Source of the DNA: Streptomyces sp. DvalAA-43 | GTDB lineage: Bacteria; Actinomycetota; Actinomycetes; Streptomycetales; Streptomycetaceae | Length of the DNA stretch: 64,000 bases | Assembly (NCBI RefSeq): GCF_900091725.1 | Contig: NZ_FMBW01000044.1 | Location: 434,001 to 498,000 of the forward strand | Direction: 5' to 3' | Part shown: positions 38,906-46,727 of the stretch, one piece after another | How the letters are laid out: every line of letters starts with the position of its first letter | Numbering within the stretch: the first letter of the stretch is position 1 | Translations under genes and position numbers: made by a program | Notes under the pieces: model-generated | Told to the model about the DNA's origin: nothing | Database searches by the model: none | Seen by the model: the letters and a program-made list of their open reading frames with translations, nothing else

Positions 38906-40617
38906 CGGACGGCCTCCGCGGCATCAGGGGCGCCGGGCAGGACCCCGGCCCGGCGCAGATGGGCGCGGGCCCCGGCGATGGCCTCGGGCGTGGTGGCGTA
39001 CTCCCGGCCCTCCCGCCGGAGCACGTCCAGTGCGCCGACCGATTCCAGGGCCTGGCGCTGACCGGGGCGGAGGCCGGAGATCAGCACGGCGATGCCGCGC
39101 CGGTTCAGCTTCTCCACGGCGTCCTTGAGGACCAGGGCGCCGGTGGCGTCCATCGTCGACACCCGCGACAGGCGCAGGATCACCACCCGGACGTCGGCGA
39201 CCTCGCTCAGCTCCAGCAGGAAGCGGTGGGCACCGGCGAAGAACAGCGGCCCGTCGATCCGGTACGCGACGATGTGCTCGGCCAGCAGCGCGTGTTCCTC
39301 CTCGCTGTGCTCGCCCGGCAGGTCCGCCCTGAAGTCGACCTGCTCCATCCGGGCCTGAGCGGCGACCGCCCGCAACGCCAGGGCGCCCGCCACGACCAGG
39401 CCGGTGATCACCGCGTACACCAGGTCGAGCACGAGCGTGGCGGCGGCCGTCAGCACCAGCACGATCGCGTCCGAGCGGGTCGCACGGGCCATCGCCCGCA
39501 GCGAACCGACCTCCACCATCCGGATCGCGGTCGCCAGCAGCACCCCGGCGAGCGCGGCCAGCGGGATCCTGGAGACGAGCGGGGCGGCGGCGAAGACGAT
39601 CACGGCCAGGACGGCGGCGTGGGTGAGGGCGGCGAGCCGCGATCCCGCGCCGGTCCGGACGTTGACGGCGGTACGGGCGATCGCCGCGGTGGCGGGCACC
39701 CCGCCGAACAGCGGGGCCGCCAGGTTCGCGATGCCCTGCCCGAACAGCTCCTTGTCCGGGTCGTGCTGCTGACCGACCGTCATGCCGTCCGCGACGGTCG
39801 CCGACAGCAGCGACTCCAGCGCGGCCAGCGCCGCGACCGCGACGGCCGGGGCCAGCAGGGACCCCAGCGCGGAGAGGTCGAGGAAGCCGAGGGAGGGCGC
39901 GGGCAGCCCGGCGGGCAGCTCACCGATCGGGGCGGCCCGGCGCAGGTCGAAGAGCTGGGTCGCGAGGGTGGCGGCGACCACCGCGACGATGGAGAACGGC
40001 ACGGTGGGCCGCACCCGGGCGCCCAGCAGCATCACGGCCGCCACGCCCGCCGCGAGGGCGACGGCGGTCCAGTTCGGGGCGCGTACGAACTCCTCGACCG
40101 CGCGCCAGGTCACCACCAGGACCTTGTCGCCCTCCGGCGTGGCCACCCCCAGTGCGTTCGGCACCTGCTGGAGACCGATGACACAGGCGATCCCGAGCGT
40201 GAAGCCCTCCACCACCGGCGCCGGGATGTAGCGCATGCAGCGTCCGGCCCGCAGCAGCGCGAGCACGATCAGCAGGGCGCCGGCCATCAGTCCGACCGTC
40301 AGCACCCCGCCCGGCCCGTACTGGGCCACGATCGGGACCAGCACCACCGTCATCGCCCCGGTCGGCCCGGACACCTGGAGGTTGGAGCCGCCGAACAGGG
40401 CCGCCAGCGCGCCCGCCACCACGGCGGTCGCCAGCCCCGCCTCGGCGCCGAGCCCGGAGGAGACCCCGAAGCCCAGCGCGAGCGGCAGCGCGACGATCGC
40501 CACGGTCAGACCGGCGAGCAGATCCCGACGCGGATCGCGGCCCATGACCACGAGGTCGGCGCGGGCCGGCAGCAGGGAAGCGACCCGGTCCCATGACCGG
40601 GCGAGCACGGTACTCAC
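38902..40617 (-). CDS. SulP-family anion transporter with C-terminal STAS domain
   Basis: 571 residues. About 12-14 transmembrane helices occupy residues 30-410, with the signature GLTVAIVALPLALGFGVSSG and GGSNLQVSGPTGAMTVVL. A cytoplasmic STAS domain follows (about 435-545), with IDGPLFFAGAHRFL and LSRVSTMDATGALVL. SulP proteins carry sulfate, bicarbonate or dicarboxylates; the sequence does not decide. GTG 40617 overlaps the ArsR stop (GTGA), and the gene is followed by an overlapping RsbW-like gene. Confidence 0.93.
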   Translation of the reverse strand: MSTVLARSWDRVASLLPARADLVVMGRDPRRDLLAGLTVAIVALPLALGFGVSSGLGAEAGLATAVVAGALAALFGGSNLQVSGPTGAMTVVLVPIVAQYGPGGVLTVGLMAGALLIVLALLRAGRCMRYIPAPVVEGFTLGIACVIGLQQVPNALGVATPEGDKVLVVTWRAVEEFVRAPNWTAVALAAGVAAVMLLGARVRPTVPFSIVAVVAATLATQLFDLRRAAPIGELPAGLPAPSLGFLDLSALGSLLAPAVAVAALAALESLLSATVADGMTVGQQHDPDKELFGQGIANLAAPLFGGVPATAAIARTAVNVRTGAGSRLAALTHAAVLAVIVFAAAPLVSRIPLAALAGVLLATAIRMVEVGSLRAMARATRSDAIVLVLTAAATLVLDLVYAVITGLVVAGALALRAVAAQARMEQVDFRADLPGEHSEEEHALLAEHIVAYRIDGPLFFAGAHRFLLELSEVADVRVVILRLSRVSTMDATGALVLKDAVEKLNRRGIAVLISGLRPGQRQALESVGALDVLRREGREYATTPEAIAGARAHLRRAGVLPGAPDAAEAVR

Positions 40618-40955
40618 GCCGTCGCGACCTCGGCTTCCCGCAGTTCGGCCAGGAGCTGGTTCCGTCCGGCCAGCATCTCGGTCAGGATCCGGCGCGCGGC
40701 CCGCATCAGCTCCGCCACGTCCCCGCCGGACAGCTCGTACAGCACGGTCGAGCCCTCCCTGACCGAGGTCACGATGCCGGAGCGGCGCAGCACGGCCAGT
40801 TGCTGGGAGAGCGTCGACGGCTCCACCTCGATCGCGGCCAGCAGATCCCGTACCGGCATCGGGCCGTCCTGCAACAGCTCCAGCACGCGTATGCGGACCG
40901 GGTGTCCGAGCATCCGGAAGAACTCGGCCTTGGCCTGGTACAGCGGAACCGGCAC
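40614..40955 (-). CDS. ArsR-family regulator, copy 2
   Basis: 113 residues from GTG 40955 (MPVPLYQAKAEFFRMLGHPVRIRVLELL). HTH STLSQQLAVLRRSGIVTSVREGSTVLYELSGGD. It has no Cys metal site. Head of the ArsR-SulP-RsbW minus-strand operon with overlapping start/stop codons; a likely operator lies about 95 bp upstream (41051-41070). A close paralogue sits at 37498-37854. Confidence 0.93.
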   Translation of the reverse strand: MPVPLYQAKAEFFRMLGHPVRIRVLELLQDGPMPVRDLLAAIEVEPSTLSQQLAVLRRSGIVTSVREGSTVLYELSGGDVAELMRAARRILTEMLAGRNQLLAELREAEVATA

Positions 40956-41050
40956 GGTCCTCGGACTCCCTTCACCACCCCGGTTCCCGGGGCGCCCTGG
41001 TGGTCGCGCCCACGGCTACCTGTGGGCGCGACCACCCACAGCATGTAGTG

Positions 41051-41070
41051 AATTGCAGAATTTCGCAATT
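41051..41070. promoter_or_regulatory. Probable ArsR operator
   Basis: AATTGC (41051-41056) and GCAATT (41065-41070) are inverted around 8 AT-rich bases; 8 of 10 half-site positions match. It lies upstream of ArsR copy 2. The half-site GAATTGC recurs at 37991-37997 upstream of ArsR copy 1. Confidence 0.55.
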
Positions 41071-41131
41071 AGTGGATTCATGGAGAGGTCCGCTGTGTGC
41101 TGCCTGTTGTGCGGTGCGTGACGTACCGGTG

Positions 41132-42058
41132 TCAGTCCGGCACGATGATCAGCTTGCCGCGCACGTGGCCGCCCGCGCTCTCCCGGTGGGCGTCGGCCGC
41201 CCGGGACAGGGGGTACGTCCGGGCCACGGACAGGGTGAGTCCGCCGCTCACTACCAGTGCGGCCGCCCGCTCAAGGCGCTCGCGGATCGCGTCGGGGCCC
41301 GCGAAGGAGAAGCGCGCTCCGTGTTCCGCCGCCCGGTGATCGGCGATGGTGACCACGCGCTCCGGTCCGCCGGTCAGCTCGACGAGCGCGGGCAGCGAGC
41401 CCTTCCCGGCGGCGTCGAACGCCGCGTCCACACCCTGCGCGGCGATGGCGCGAACCCGCTCGGCCAGCCCCTCGCCGTACGTCACGGGCTCGGCGCCGAG
41501 CGAGCGCAGATAGGCGTGGTTGTGCTCGCCGGCGGTACCGATCACGGTCGCGCCGAGATGCCTGGCGATCTGTACGGCCACCGAACCGACGCCACCGGCC
41601 GCCCCGTCCACGACCACGGTCTCCCCGGCCTTCACCCCGAGGTCCGCGAGGACCTGGTACGCCGTGTTGACGGCCACCGGCAGCCCGGCCGCGACCTCCC
41701 AGGGCACGCCCTCGGGCTTCCGCGCGAGCTGGGCCGCGGGCGCCAGTGCGAACGCGGCGTAGCCGCCGGAACCGATCGAACCGAAGACCTCGTCGCCCGC
41801 GGCGAAGTCGGTCACGTCCGGACCGGTCTCCGCGACGACACCGGCCACGTCACCGCCGGGCACCGAGGGGAACTCCACCGGCATCATCGCCGCGACGGCC
41901 CCGCTGCGCAGCTGCCAGTCCAGCGGATTCACCCCGGCGGCGCGGACCTCCACCAGCACCTGCCCGGGACCCGGGCGGGGCATCTCGCGGTCCACCACGC
42001 GTAAGACCTCGGGGCCTCCGTACTCCGAGAACTCCACGGCGCGATACGTCTCTGTCAT
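41132..42058 (-). CDS. NADP-dependent quinone oxidoreductase-like protein (zinc-free MDR)
   Basis: 308 residues. GroES-like N-terminal half (VEFSEYGGPEVLRVVDREMPRPGPGQVLVEVRAAGVNPLDW-type) and Rossmann half with VVVDGAAGGVGSVAVQIARHLGATVIGT. No zinc ligands are seen, as in zeta-crystallin/quinone reductases. It would reduce quinones or enones with NADPH. The start is ATG 42058, preceded by AAAGGG. It is divergent from an MFS exporter. Confidence 0.92.
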   Translation of the reverse strand: MTETYRAVEFSEYGGPEVLRVVDREMPRPGPGQVLVEVRAAGVNPLDWQLRSGAVAAMMPVEFPSVPGGDVAGVVAETGPDVTDFAAGDEVFGSIGSGGYAAFALAPAAQLARKPEGVPWEVAAGLPVAVNTAYQVLADLGVKAGETVVVDGAAGGVGSVAVQIARHLGATVIGTAGEHNHAYLRSLGAEPVTYGEGLAERVRAIAAQGVDAAFDAAGKGSLPALVELTGGPERVVTIADHRAAEHGARFSFAGPDAIRERLERAAALVVSGGLTLSVARTYPLSRAADAHRESAGGHVRGKLIIVPD

Positions 42059-42102
42059 GACTGCCCTTTTCCGTACGGGTTGCATCTGATTGCCGGAGTA
42101 TC

Positions 42103-42115
42103 TGACGTTCTGTCA
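42103..42115. promoter_or_regulatory. Inverted repeat TGAC-N5-GTCA upstream of the oxidoreductase
   Basis: TGAC (42103-42106) and GTCA (42112-42115) flank GTTCT, 45 bp upstream of the oxidoreductase start. It is a possible repressor site; the protein is unknown. Confidence 0.35.
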
Positions 42116-42231
42116 ACTCCTGTGGCCAGGCTATCGAACGGAGGGTCGGCGGGTCATTCGACTTCGGCCGGATTCCTTCGCCCGTCCCGTGCCGCCGGGC
42201 GCCGCCGGGTGCTGCCGAGTGCTGGCCATTG

Positions 42232-42280
42232 ATACCCCTAGGGGGTATATTCGCGATCCATAGATACCCCCCTCCCGTAT
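42232..42280. promoter_or_regulatory. CsoR/CstR-type G/C-tract operators before the MFS gene
   Basis: ATACCCC-TAG-GGGGTAT (42232-42248) is a perfect hyphenated palindrome of the kind bound by the CsoR/RcnR/CstR family. A second, imperfect copy begins ATACCCC and ends CGTAT (42264-42280), 32 bp further on and 14 bp before the MFS start. Confidence 0.65.
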
Positions 42281-42293
42281 AGGAGCGCCTGCT

Positions 42294-43748
42294 ATGGCCA
42301 TGTCGGCTCCACCCGCCGCGTCAACCGATTCGCGGAGATGGTCCGCGCTCGCGCTGATCGCTCTGGCCCAGTTCATCGTCATCATGGACACGTCGATCAT
42401 TGGTGTGGCCCTGCCCGAGATGCAGACCGACCTGGGCTTCTCCCAGGAGAACCTGTCGTGGGTGTTCAACGCCTATGTCGTCGCCTTCGGCGGGCTGTTG
42501 CTGCTCGGCGGACGGCTGTCGGACCTGCTCGGCGCCAGGCGCCTGTTCAGCGCCGGATGGGTCGTCCTCGCCGCGGGCTCGCTGACCGCGGGCCTCGCGG
42601 GTGAGGTCTGGGTCGAGCTGACCGGGCGGGCCCTGCAGGGCGTGGGCGCCGCGCTGATCGCCCCGTCCGCCCTCACCCTGCTGATGACGCTCTTCGGCTC
42701 GCGGCCCCAGGAGCTGGGGAAGGCCTTCGCGCTGTACGGCGCGGCTGCCCCGGCCGGTGGCACCGCCGGAGTCTTCCTCGGCGGGGTCATCACCCAGTAC
42801 GCCAGCTGGCCCTGGGTGTTCTACATCAACATCCCCGTCGCCCTGATCGTCCTGGCCCTCACGCCCGCCGTCATGCCTTCGGGCGCCGGACGGCGCGGCT
42901 CGATCGACCTGGCCGGCGCGGTCACCGTCACGGCGGGGCTGGCCGCCGCCGTCTACGCCGTGGTCCGTGCCCCCGAGACCGGCTGGGGCTCCGCCGAGAC
43001 CTGGCTGGTTCTGCTGGCGGGCGCGGCGCTGATCGGCGCGTTCGTCGCGATCCAGTCCCGGCGGCGCGAACCGCTGATGCGGCTGGGTATCTGGCGGGCG
43101 CCCAACCTGGCCGGTGCCAACATCGCCCAGCTCCTCATGGCCGCCGCGTGGATACCCATGTGGTTCTTCCTCAACCTCTACCTGCAACAGGTCCTGGGAC
43201 TGGGCGCCTTCGCCTCCGGCTCCGCGCTGCTGCCCATGACCGTCGCCATCATGATCATGATGATCGTGCTGGCGCCGCGCCTGATCTCCCGGTTCGGCCC
43301 CAAGCCGCTCATCGTCATCGGGCTGTTCGCGCTCGGCGCGGGCATGTTCTGGCTCTCGCTCGCCCGCCCGGACGGGAACTTCCTCGTCGACGTCCTGCCC
43401 GCTTCGCTGCTCTCGGCGGTGGGCATGTCGCTGGCGTTCATCCCGTCGCTCGGCACCGCGCTCTCCAGCGCCCGTCCGGAGGAGGGCGGCCTCGCCTCCG
43501 GGATCGTCAACACCAGCTACCAGGTCGGCTCCGCCCTCGGCCTCGCCGCCATGACCGCGATCGCCGCCGCGCAGGGCGCCCGTGAGCCCGGGGACCCGGT
43601 GGCCCTCACCAACGGCTTCTCCGCCGCCTTCCTCGGAGCCGCGGCCCTCGCCGTGGCCGGTGGCCTCGCCGCCCTGCTGACCCTGCGCACCGCACCCGCA
43701 GCCGAGGGCGCGGACGGCGGGGACGCGTCGGAAGGGGCCACGGCCTGA
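42294..43748 (+). CDS. MFS exporter, DHA2 (EmrB/QacA-like) family
   Basis: 484 residues with about 14 transmembrane helices; FIVIMDTSIIGVALPEMQTDLGFSQENLSWVFN is the characteristic first helix and loop, and GGRLSDLLGARR is motif A. It is preceded by two G/C-tract operators of CsoR type, so copper, persulfide or aldehyde control is possible. AGGAG lies about 9 nt before ATG 42294. The exported compound is unknown. Confidence 0.92.
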   Translation: MAMSAPPAASTDSRRWSALALIALAQFIVIMDTSIIGVALPEMQTDLGFSQENLSWVFNAYVVAFGGLLLLGGRLSDLLGARRLFSAGWVVLAAGSLTAGLAGEVWVELTGRALQGVGAALIAPSALTLLMTLFGSRPQELGKAFALYGAAAPAGGTAGVFLGGVITQYASWPWVFYINIPVALIVLALTPAVMPSGAGRRGSIDLAGAVTVTAGLAAAVYAVVRAPETGWGSAETWLVLLAGAALIGAFVAIQSRRREPLMRLGIWRAPNLAGANIAQLLMAAAWIPMWFFLNLYLQQVLGLGAFASGSALLPMTVAIMIMMIVLAPRLISRFGPKPLIVIGLFALGAGMFWLSLARPDGNFLVDVLPASLLSAVGMSLAFIPSLGTALSSARPEEGGLASGIVNTSYQVGSALGLAAMTAIAAAQGAREPGDPVALTNGFSAAFLGAAALAVAGGLAALLTLRTAPAAEGADGGDASEGATA

Positions 43749-44049
43749 AAGGGGGCGGCGGTTCGCCGATGACCGGGGCCGGTCGGCGCCCGCCGCCTAG
43801 GGCGGGCGTCCGCCCCGGCAGCGGACGCCGCCCGCCCGTCATCCGGCCGTCGGGCGGTGACCGGCAGAGCGGTGGTGAGCAGCCTGAGCGCTCCCTGCCG
43901 CTCGTGGGGGCGCGGGAGACCGACGAGCCTGCGCCGGGCCGGCCCTGGTCAGGACGGTAGAAGCTGCCGCTGCGGCAACCGCAACCCCGGCGTCCGGGAT
44001 CTCCCGGCGACGCCCGGCCCGTACCCCGTGCTCCGTGCCCCGCCCTCGA
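43749..44049. other. Intergenic stretch with one hairpin
   Basis: About 300 bp between the MFS gene and the convergent lyase gene. GGCGTCCGC (43805-43813) pairs perfectly with GCGGACGCC (43821-43829) around a 7-nt loop, a likely terminator 56 bp past the MFS stop. No gene is evident. Confidence 0.55.
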
Positions 44050-46488
44050 TCACCGCACCCGGACGCGCACCGTGTGCGTGGCGCCGCGGCTTCCGCTCAG
44101 GTCGCCGTAGGTCAGGGTCACCGACGAGCCGGTCCGGACGGCGCTCACCGTGTCCGCCTTGGACAGCACGGACTTGACGGGCCGCCGCCAGGTGAGGGTG
44201 AGGCCGGTGACGGTACGGGACGGGTCGGAGACGCAGATCGTGGCGGTGCCGTCGCGCTTCTCGTGGATCTGCACGCAGACCGGCGCACTCGCCGTGACCT
44301 TGCCCGCCGTGCCCGCCTCCCAGAAGTTGACGCCGGTGAATCCGAGGGAGGGGACGCGGATTCCGGTGCGCCGGGCGTCATTGGCGAGGATCTGGAGCCA
44401 GCCGGTGTCCGCCGCACGGGCGGCGGTGCGTGCGCTGCTCGCGCCCGGCAGCAGGATGTACGCGTAACCGCTGTCCGCCGGGTCGGTGCCGTGATCCTGC
44501 CAGAGGGTGACGTAGCGGCGGGTGTTGGGCGCGGTGGTGCCGTCGTCGTTGATGTCCTTCCAGGCCCCGGTGCGCTCCTCGCGCAGCGCGTGCAGTTCGG
44601 TGCCGCCGGGGAAGACGTATCCGGCGTGCCGGTCGAGATGGGCCCAGGTGGTGGTGCGGGTGGTGGTCCAGCCCTGGGTGGTGGGCTGGGCCCGGCCGTC
44701 GAGCAGCAGCCGCGGTGTGCCGCTCGCGCCGAGGCAGCGGTTGTCGACGACCGTCTCGACACCGGCGCCGTCGGCGGAGGTGATGCCGGAGCCGAGGCAG
44801 ACCACGCAGTCGTCCAGCCAGAACCACGACTTGCGGGCGTGCATCGTGCTCGCCAGGCCCTGGAGGTGCTGGCCGCTGGTGCCGAACTCGCCGTCCCCGG
44901 TGCCGCCGACCCACTTCGTGCCCGGCTTCGGGTTGGCCCAGGCGCCGCCCTGCCCGTCGGTGAGCTTCTTCCGGGAGACGGTGGTGCCGGGCAGCCGGTA
45001 CGGGTCGACGGTCGGCCAGTACGCGTCCGAGTACTGCTCCAGACCCGCGCCGTCGCCCCACCACTGGAGCCAGCCCGAGCCGGTGTGCCAGCCGCGCTTG
45101 TTCTCCCCGTTGCCGAACTCGTAGTGGGCGATCCGGGCCGAGGCCATGGAGAGACCGGCGCCCCAGCCGCGGCGGCGGTGGGTGACCCGGTCCATGTTGT
45201 GGAAGACGTGGTGCGCGGACGGCTCCGGGGACGCGGTGACGGCCGTGTCGTCCAGCAGGGTCTGCAACCGGGCGGTGTTGACCAGGCTCAGGGAGCCGGA
45301 CTTCAGCGCCGGGGCGTGGTAGTCGCGCTTCAGCCAGCCCTTGACCATGGCGCGCCAGCGGGCGTTCTCCTCGGGTCCGGCGCCCATGCCGAGCAGCACG
45401 ATGGAAGCCATGACGCCGTGGGCGCGGGTGTGGTCGCTGGACCCGACGCGGGTGATGCCCCGGCCCGAGACGTTGTCCATCATCAGGCCGTCGTAGATGA
45501 ACGGGGCGATGGCCGCGTCGATGGTGTCGAGGAACTGACGGCTGCCCGGATCGGTGATCTCCCAGGTCGAGCCGCGCAGCAGGGCGAAGAGCCGGCCGAG
45601 CCCGTCGTTGAGGACCGCGCCGTAGCCGCCGATGTACGGGATGGAGGTGTGCTGGACGAAGGAGCCGTCCGGATAGAAGCCGTCGCCCGTCGTGACGTAC
45701 GGGAAGACCGGCGAGAGCGCGGCGACCGCCAGGGCGATCTTGGCGGCATCGGCGCCGACGATGCCGCGCAGGATGATGCCGCGGCACAGGTCGACCCGGT
45801 TGGCGCCGGTGCTGGTGCCGGTGTACGAACCGACGGCGGAGTCGGGCAGGAACGTGTCGACCGCCTTGCAGTAGGCGGCCCGCTGGGCGTCCGTCAGATC
45901 GTCGTGGAGCAGTACGCAGGTGTCCATGAGGGCCTGGGGCGCACCGATCTGCCAGTTCCACCAGTTCCCGTAGCGCGTGGTCGTCTCGTTGAAGACATCG
46001 GCGTGGAGGTGGTCGAGGCCGGTGATGACCGCGTCCCGCAGGCCGGTGTCGCCGGTGACCCCGGTGCCGGGCTGGGAGTACGCCTCCGCCATGGTGCGCA
46101 GCCGGTTGTAGCCGGTGTTCATGTTGGCGGAGAAGCCGAACGACTCCGTGTCGGTGTCCGGATCGGGGTCCAGGTAGACCAGGTCCGGCCAGAGGGAGCC
46201 GCGCGCGGGGGCCATCGTGGCGTGGTAACCGGTTGCCTGGGTACCGAGATCGGCGAGCTTGGACTTGAAGGGCTCGGCGGTCGGGCTGAAACCGGTTCCC
46301 AGATACAGATCGCGCCACTTCGCACGCAGAGCGGCGAATTCGTCGGCGGCGTCGGCGGCAGCGGCGGCGTTCGGGAGGGCCGAGGGGGAGGCGGAGTCGG
46401 ATGCGGACGCGGCGGCCGGCAGGCCGAGGGCGAGCGCCGCACCGCCGCCCGTGGCCAGCAGGGCACGACGGGACCAGGCAGTTGTCAT
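44050..46488 (-). CDS. Secreted polysaccharide lyase family 8 (hyaluronate/chondroitin/xanthan lyase type)
   Basis: 812 residues. The Tat signal peptide (SRRALLATGGGAALALGLPAAASA) directs secretion. The alpha/alpha-toroid domain (about 50-400) carries the catalytic residues of PL8: Asn in NWWNWQIGAPQALMDT, and His and Tyr in DGSFVQHTSIPYIGGYG. A beta-sandwich super-domain follows (about 400-812). It would depolymerise uronic-acid polysaccharides by beta-elimination; the exact substrate is not decidable by eye. CGGAG lies 6 nt before ATG 46488. It is monocistronic. Confidence 0.92.
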   Translation of the reverse strand: MTTAWSRRALLATGGGAALALGLPAAASASDSASPSALPNAAAAADAADEFAALRAKWRDLYLGTGFSPTAEPFKSKLADLGTQATGYHATMAPARGSLWPDLVYLDPDPDTDTESFGFSANMNTGYNRLRTMAEAYSQPGTGVTGDTGLRDAVITGLDHLHADVFNETTTRYGNWWNWQIGAPQALMDTCVLLHDDLTDAQRAAYCKAVDTFLPDSAVGSYTGTSTGANRVDLCRGIILRGIVGADAAKIALAVAALSPVFPYVTTGDGFYPDGSFVQHTSIPYIGGYGAVLNDGLGRLFALLRGSTWEITDPGSRQFLDTIDAAIAPFIYDGLMMDNVSGRGITRVGSSDHTRAHGVMASIVLLGMGAGPEENARWRAMVKGWLKRDYHAPALKSGSLSLVNTARLQTLLDDTAVTASPEPSAHHVFHNMDRVTHRRRGWGAGLSMASARIAHYEFGNGENKRGWHTGSGWLQWWGDGAGLEQYSDAYWPTVDPYRLPGTTVSRKKLTDGQGGAWANPKPGTKWVGGTGDGEFGTSGQHLQGLASTMHARKSWFWLDDCVVCLGSGITSADGAGVETVVDNRCLGASGTPRLLLDGRAQPTTQGWTTTRTTTWAHLDRHAGYVFPGGTELHALREERTGAWKDINDDGTTAPNTRRYVTLWQDHGTDPADSGYAYILLPGASSARTAARAADTGWLQILANDARRTGIRVPSLGFTGVNFWEAGTAGKVTASAPVCVQIHEKRDGTATICVSDPSRTVTGLTLTWRRPVKSVLSKADTVSAVRTGSSVTLTYGDLSGSRGATHTVRVRVR

Positions 46489-46531
46489 CGAAGCTCCGGA
46501 GGAAGAGTGAGCCCATGCGGGAATGCCAGAG

Positions 46532-46547
46532 TGGTAAGCGTTTTCTA
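46532..46547. promoter_or_regulatory. Possible LacI-type site before the lyase gene
   Basis: TGGTAAGCGTTTTCTA contains AAGCGTTT, fitting the AANCGNTT core of many LacI-family sites, but the outer bases are only partly symmetrical. It lies 44-59 bp upstream of the lyase start. No LacI gene is adjacent. Confidence 0.3.
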
Positions 46548-46727
46548 GCATGGGGGCGCTGGGGGACTCAAGGGGTCGCCCGAGCCCTGGCCCATCCTTC
46601 CGGCGGGGGAGTACGACGTGCTGGACGAGGCTGCGCGGGGGGACCGCCCCGGCTGGTCGGCCGGTGCCGGAACGAGTCCGTCCGCGACCAGGCCGGCGAG
46701 TACGGCGTCACCGAGGGCCCGGACGGA

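Noticed and set aside
44035..46548. 837-codon plus-strand frame opposite the polysaccharide lyase
   Set aside because: Low-complexity Gly/Val/Arg composition and no motifs; the minus strand encodes a complete PL8 enzyme with signal peptide and catalytic residues.
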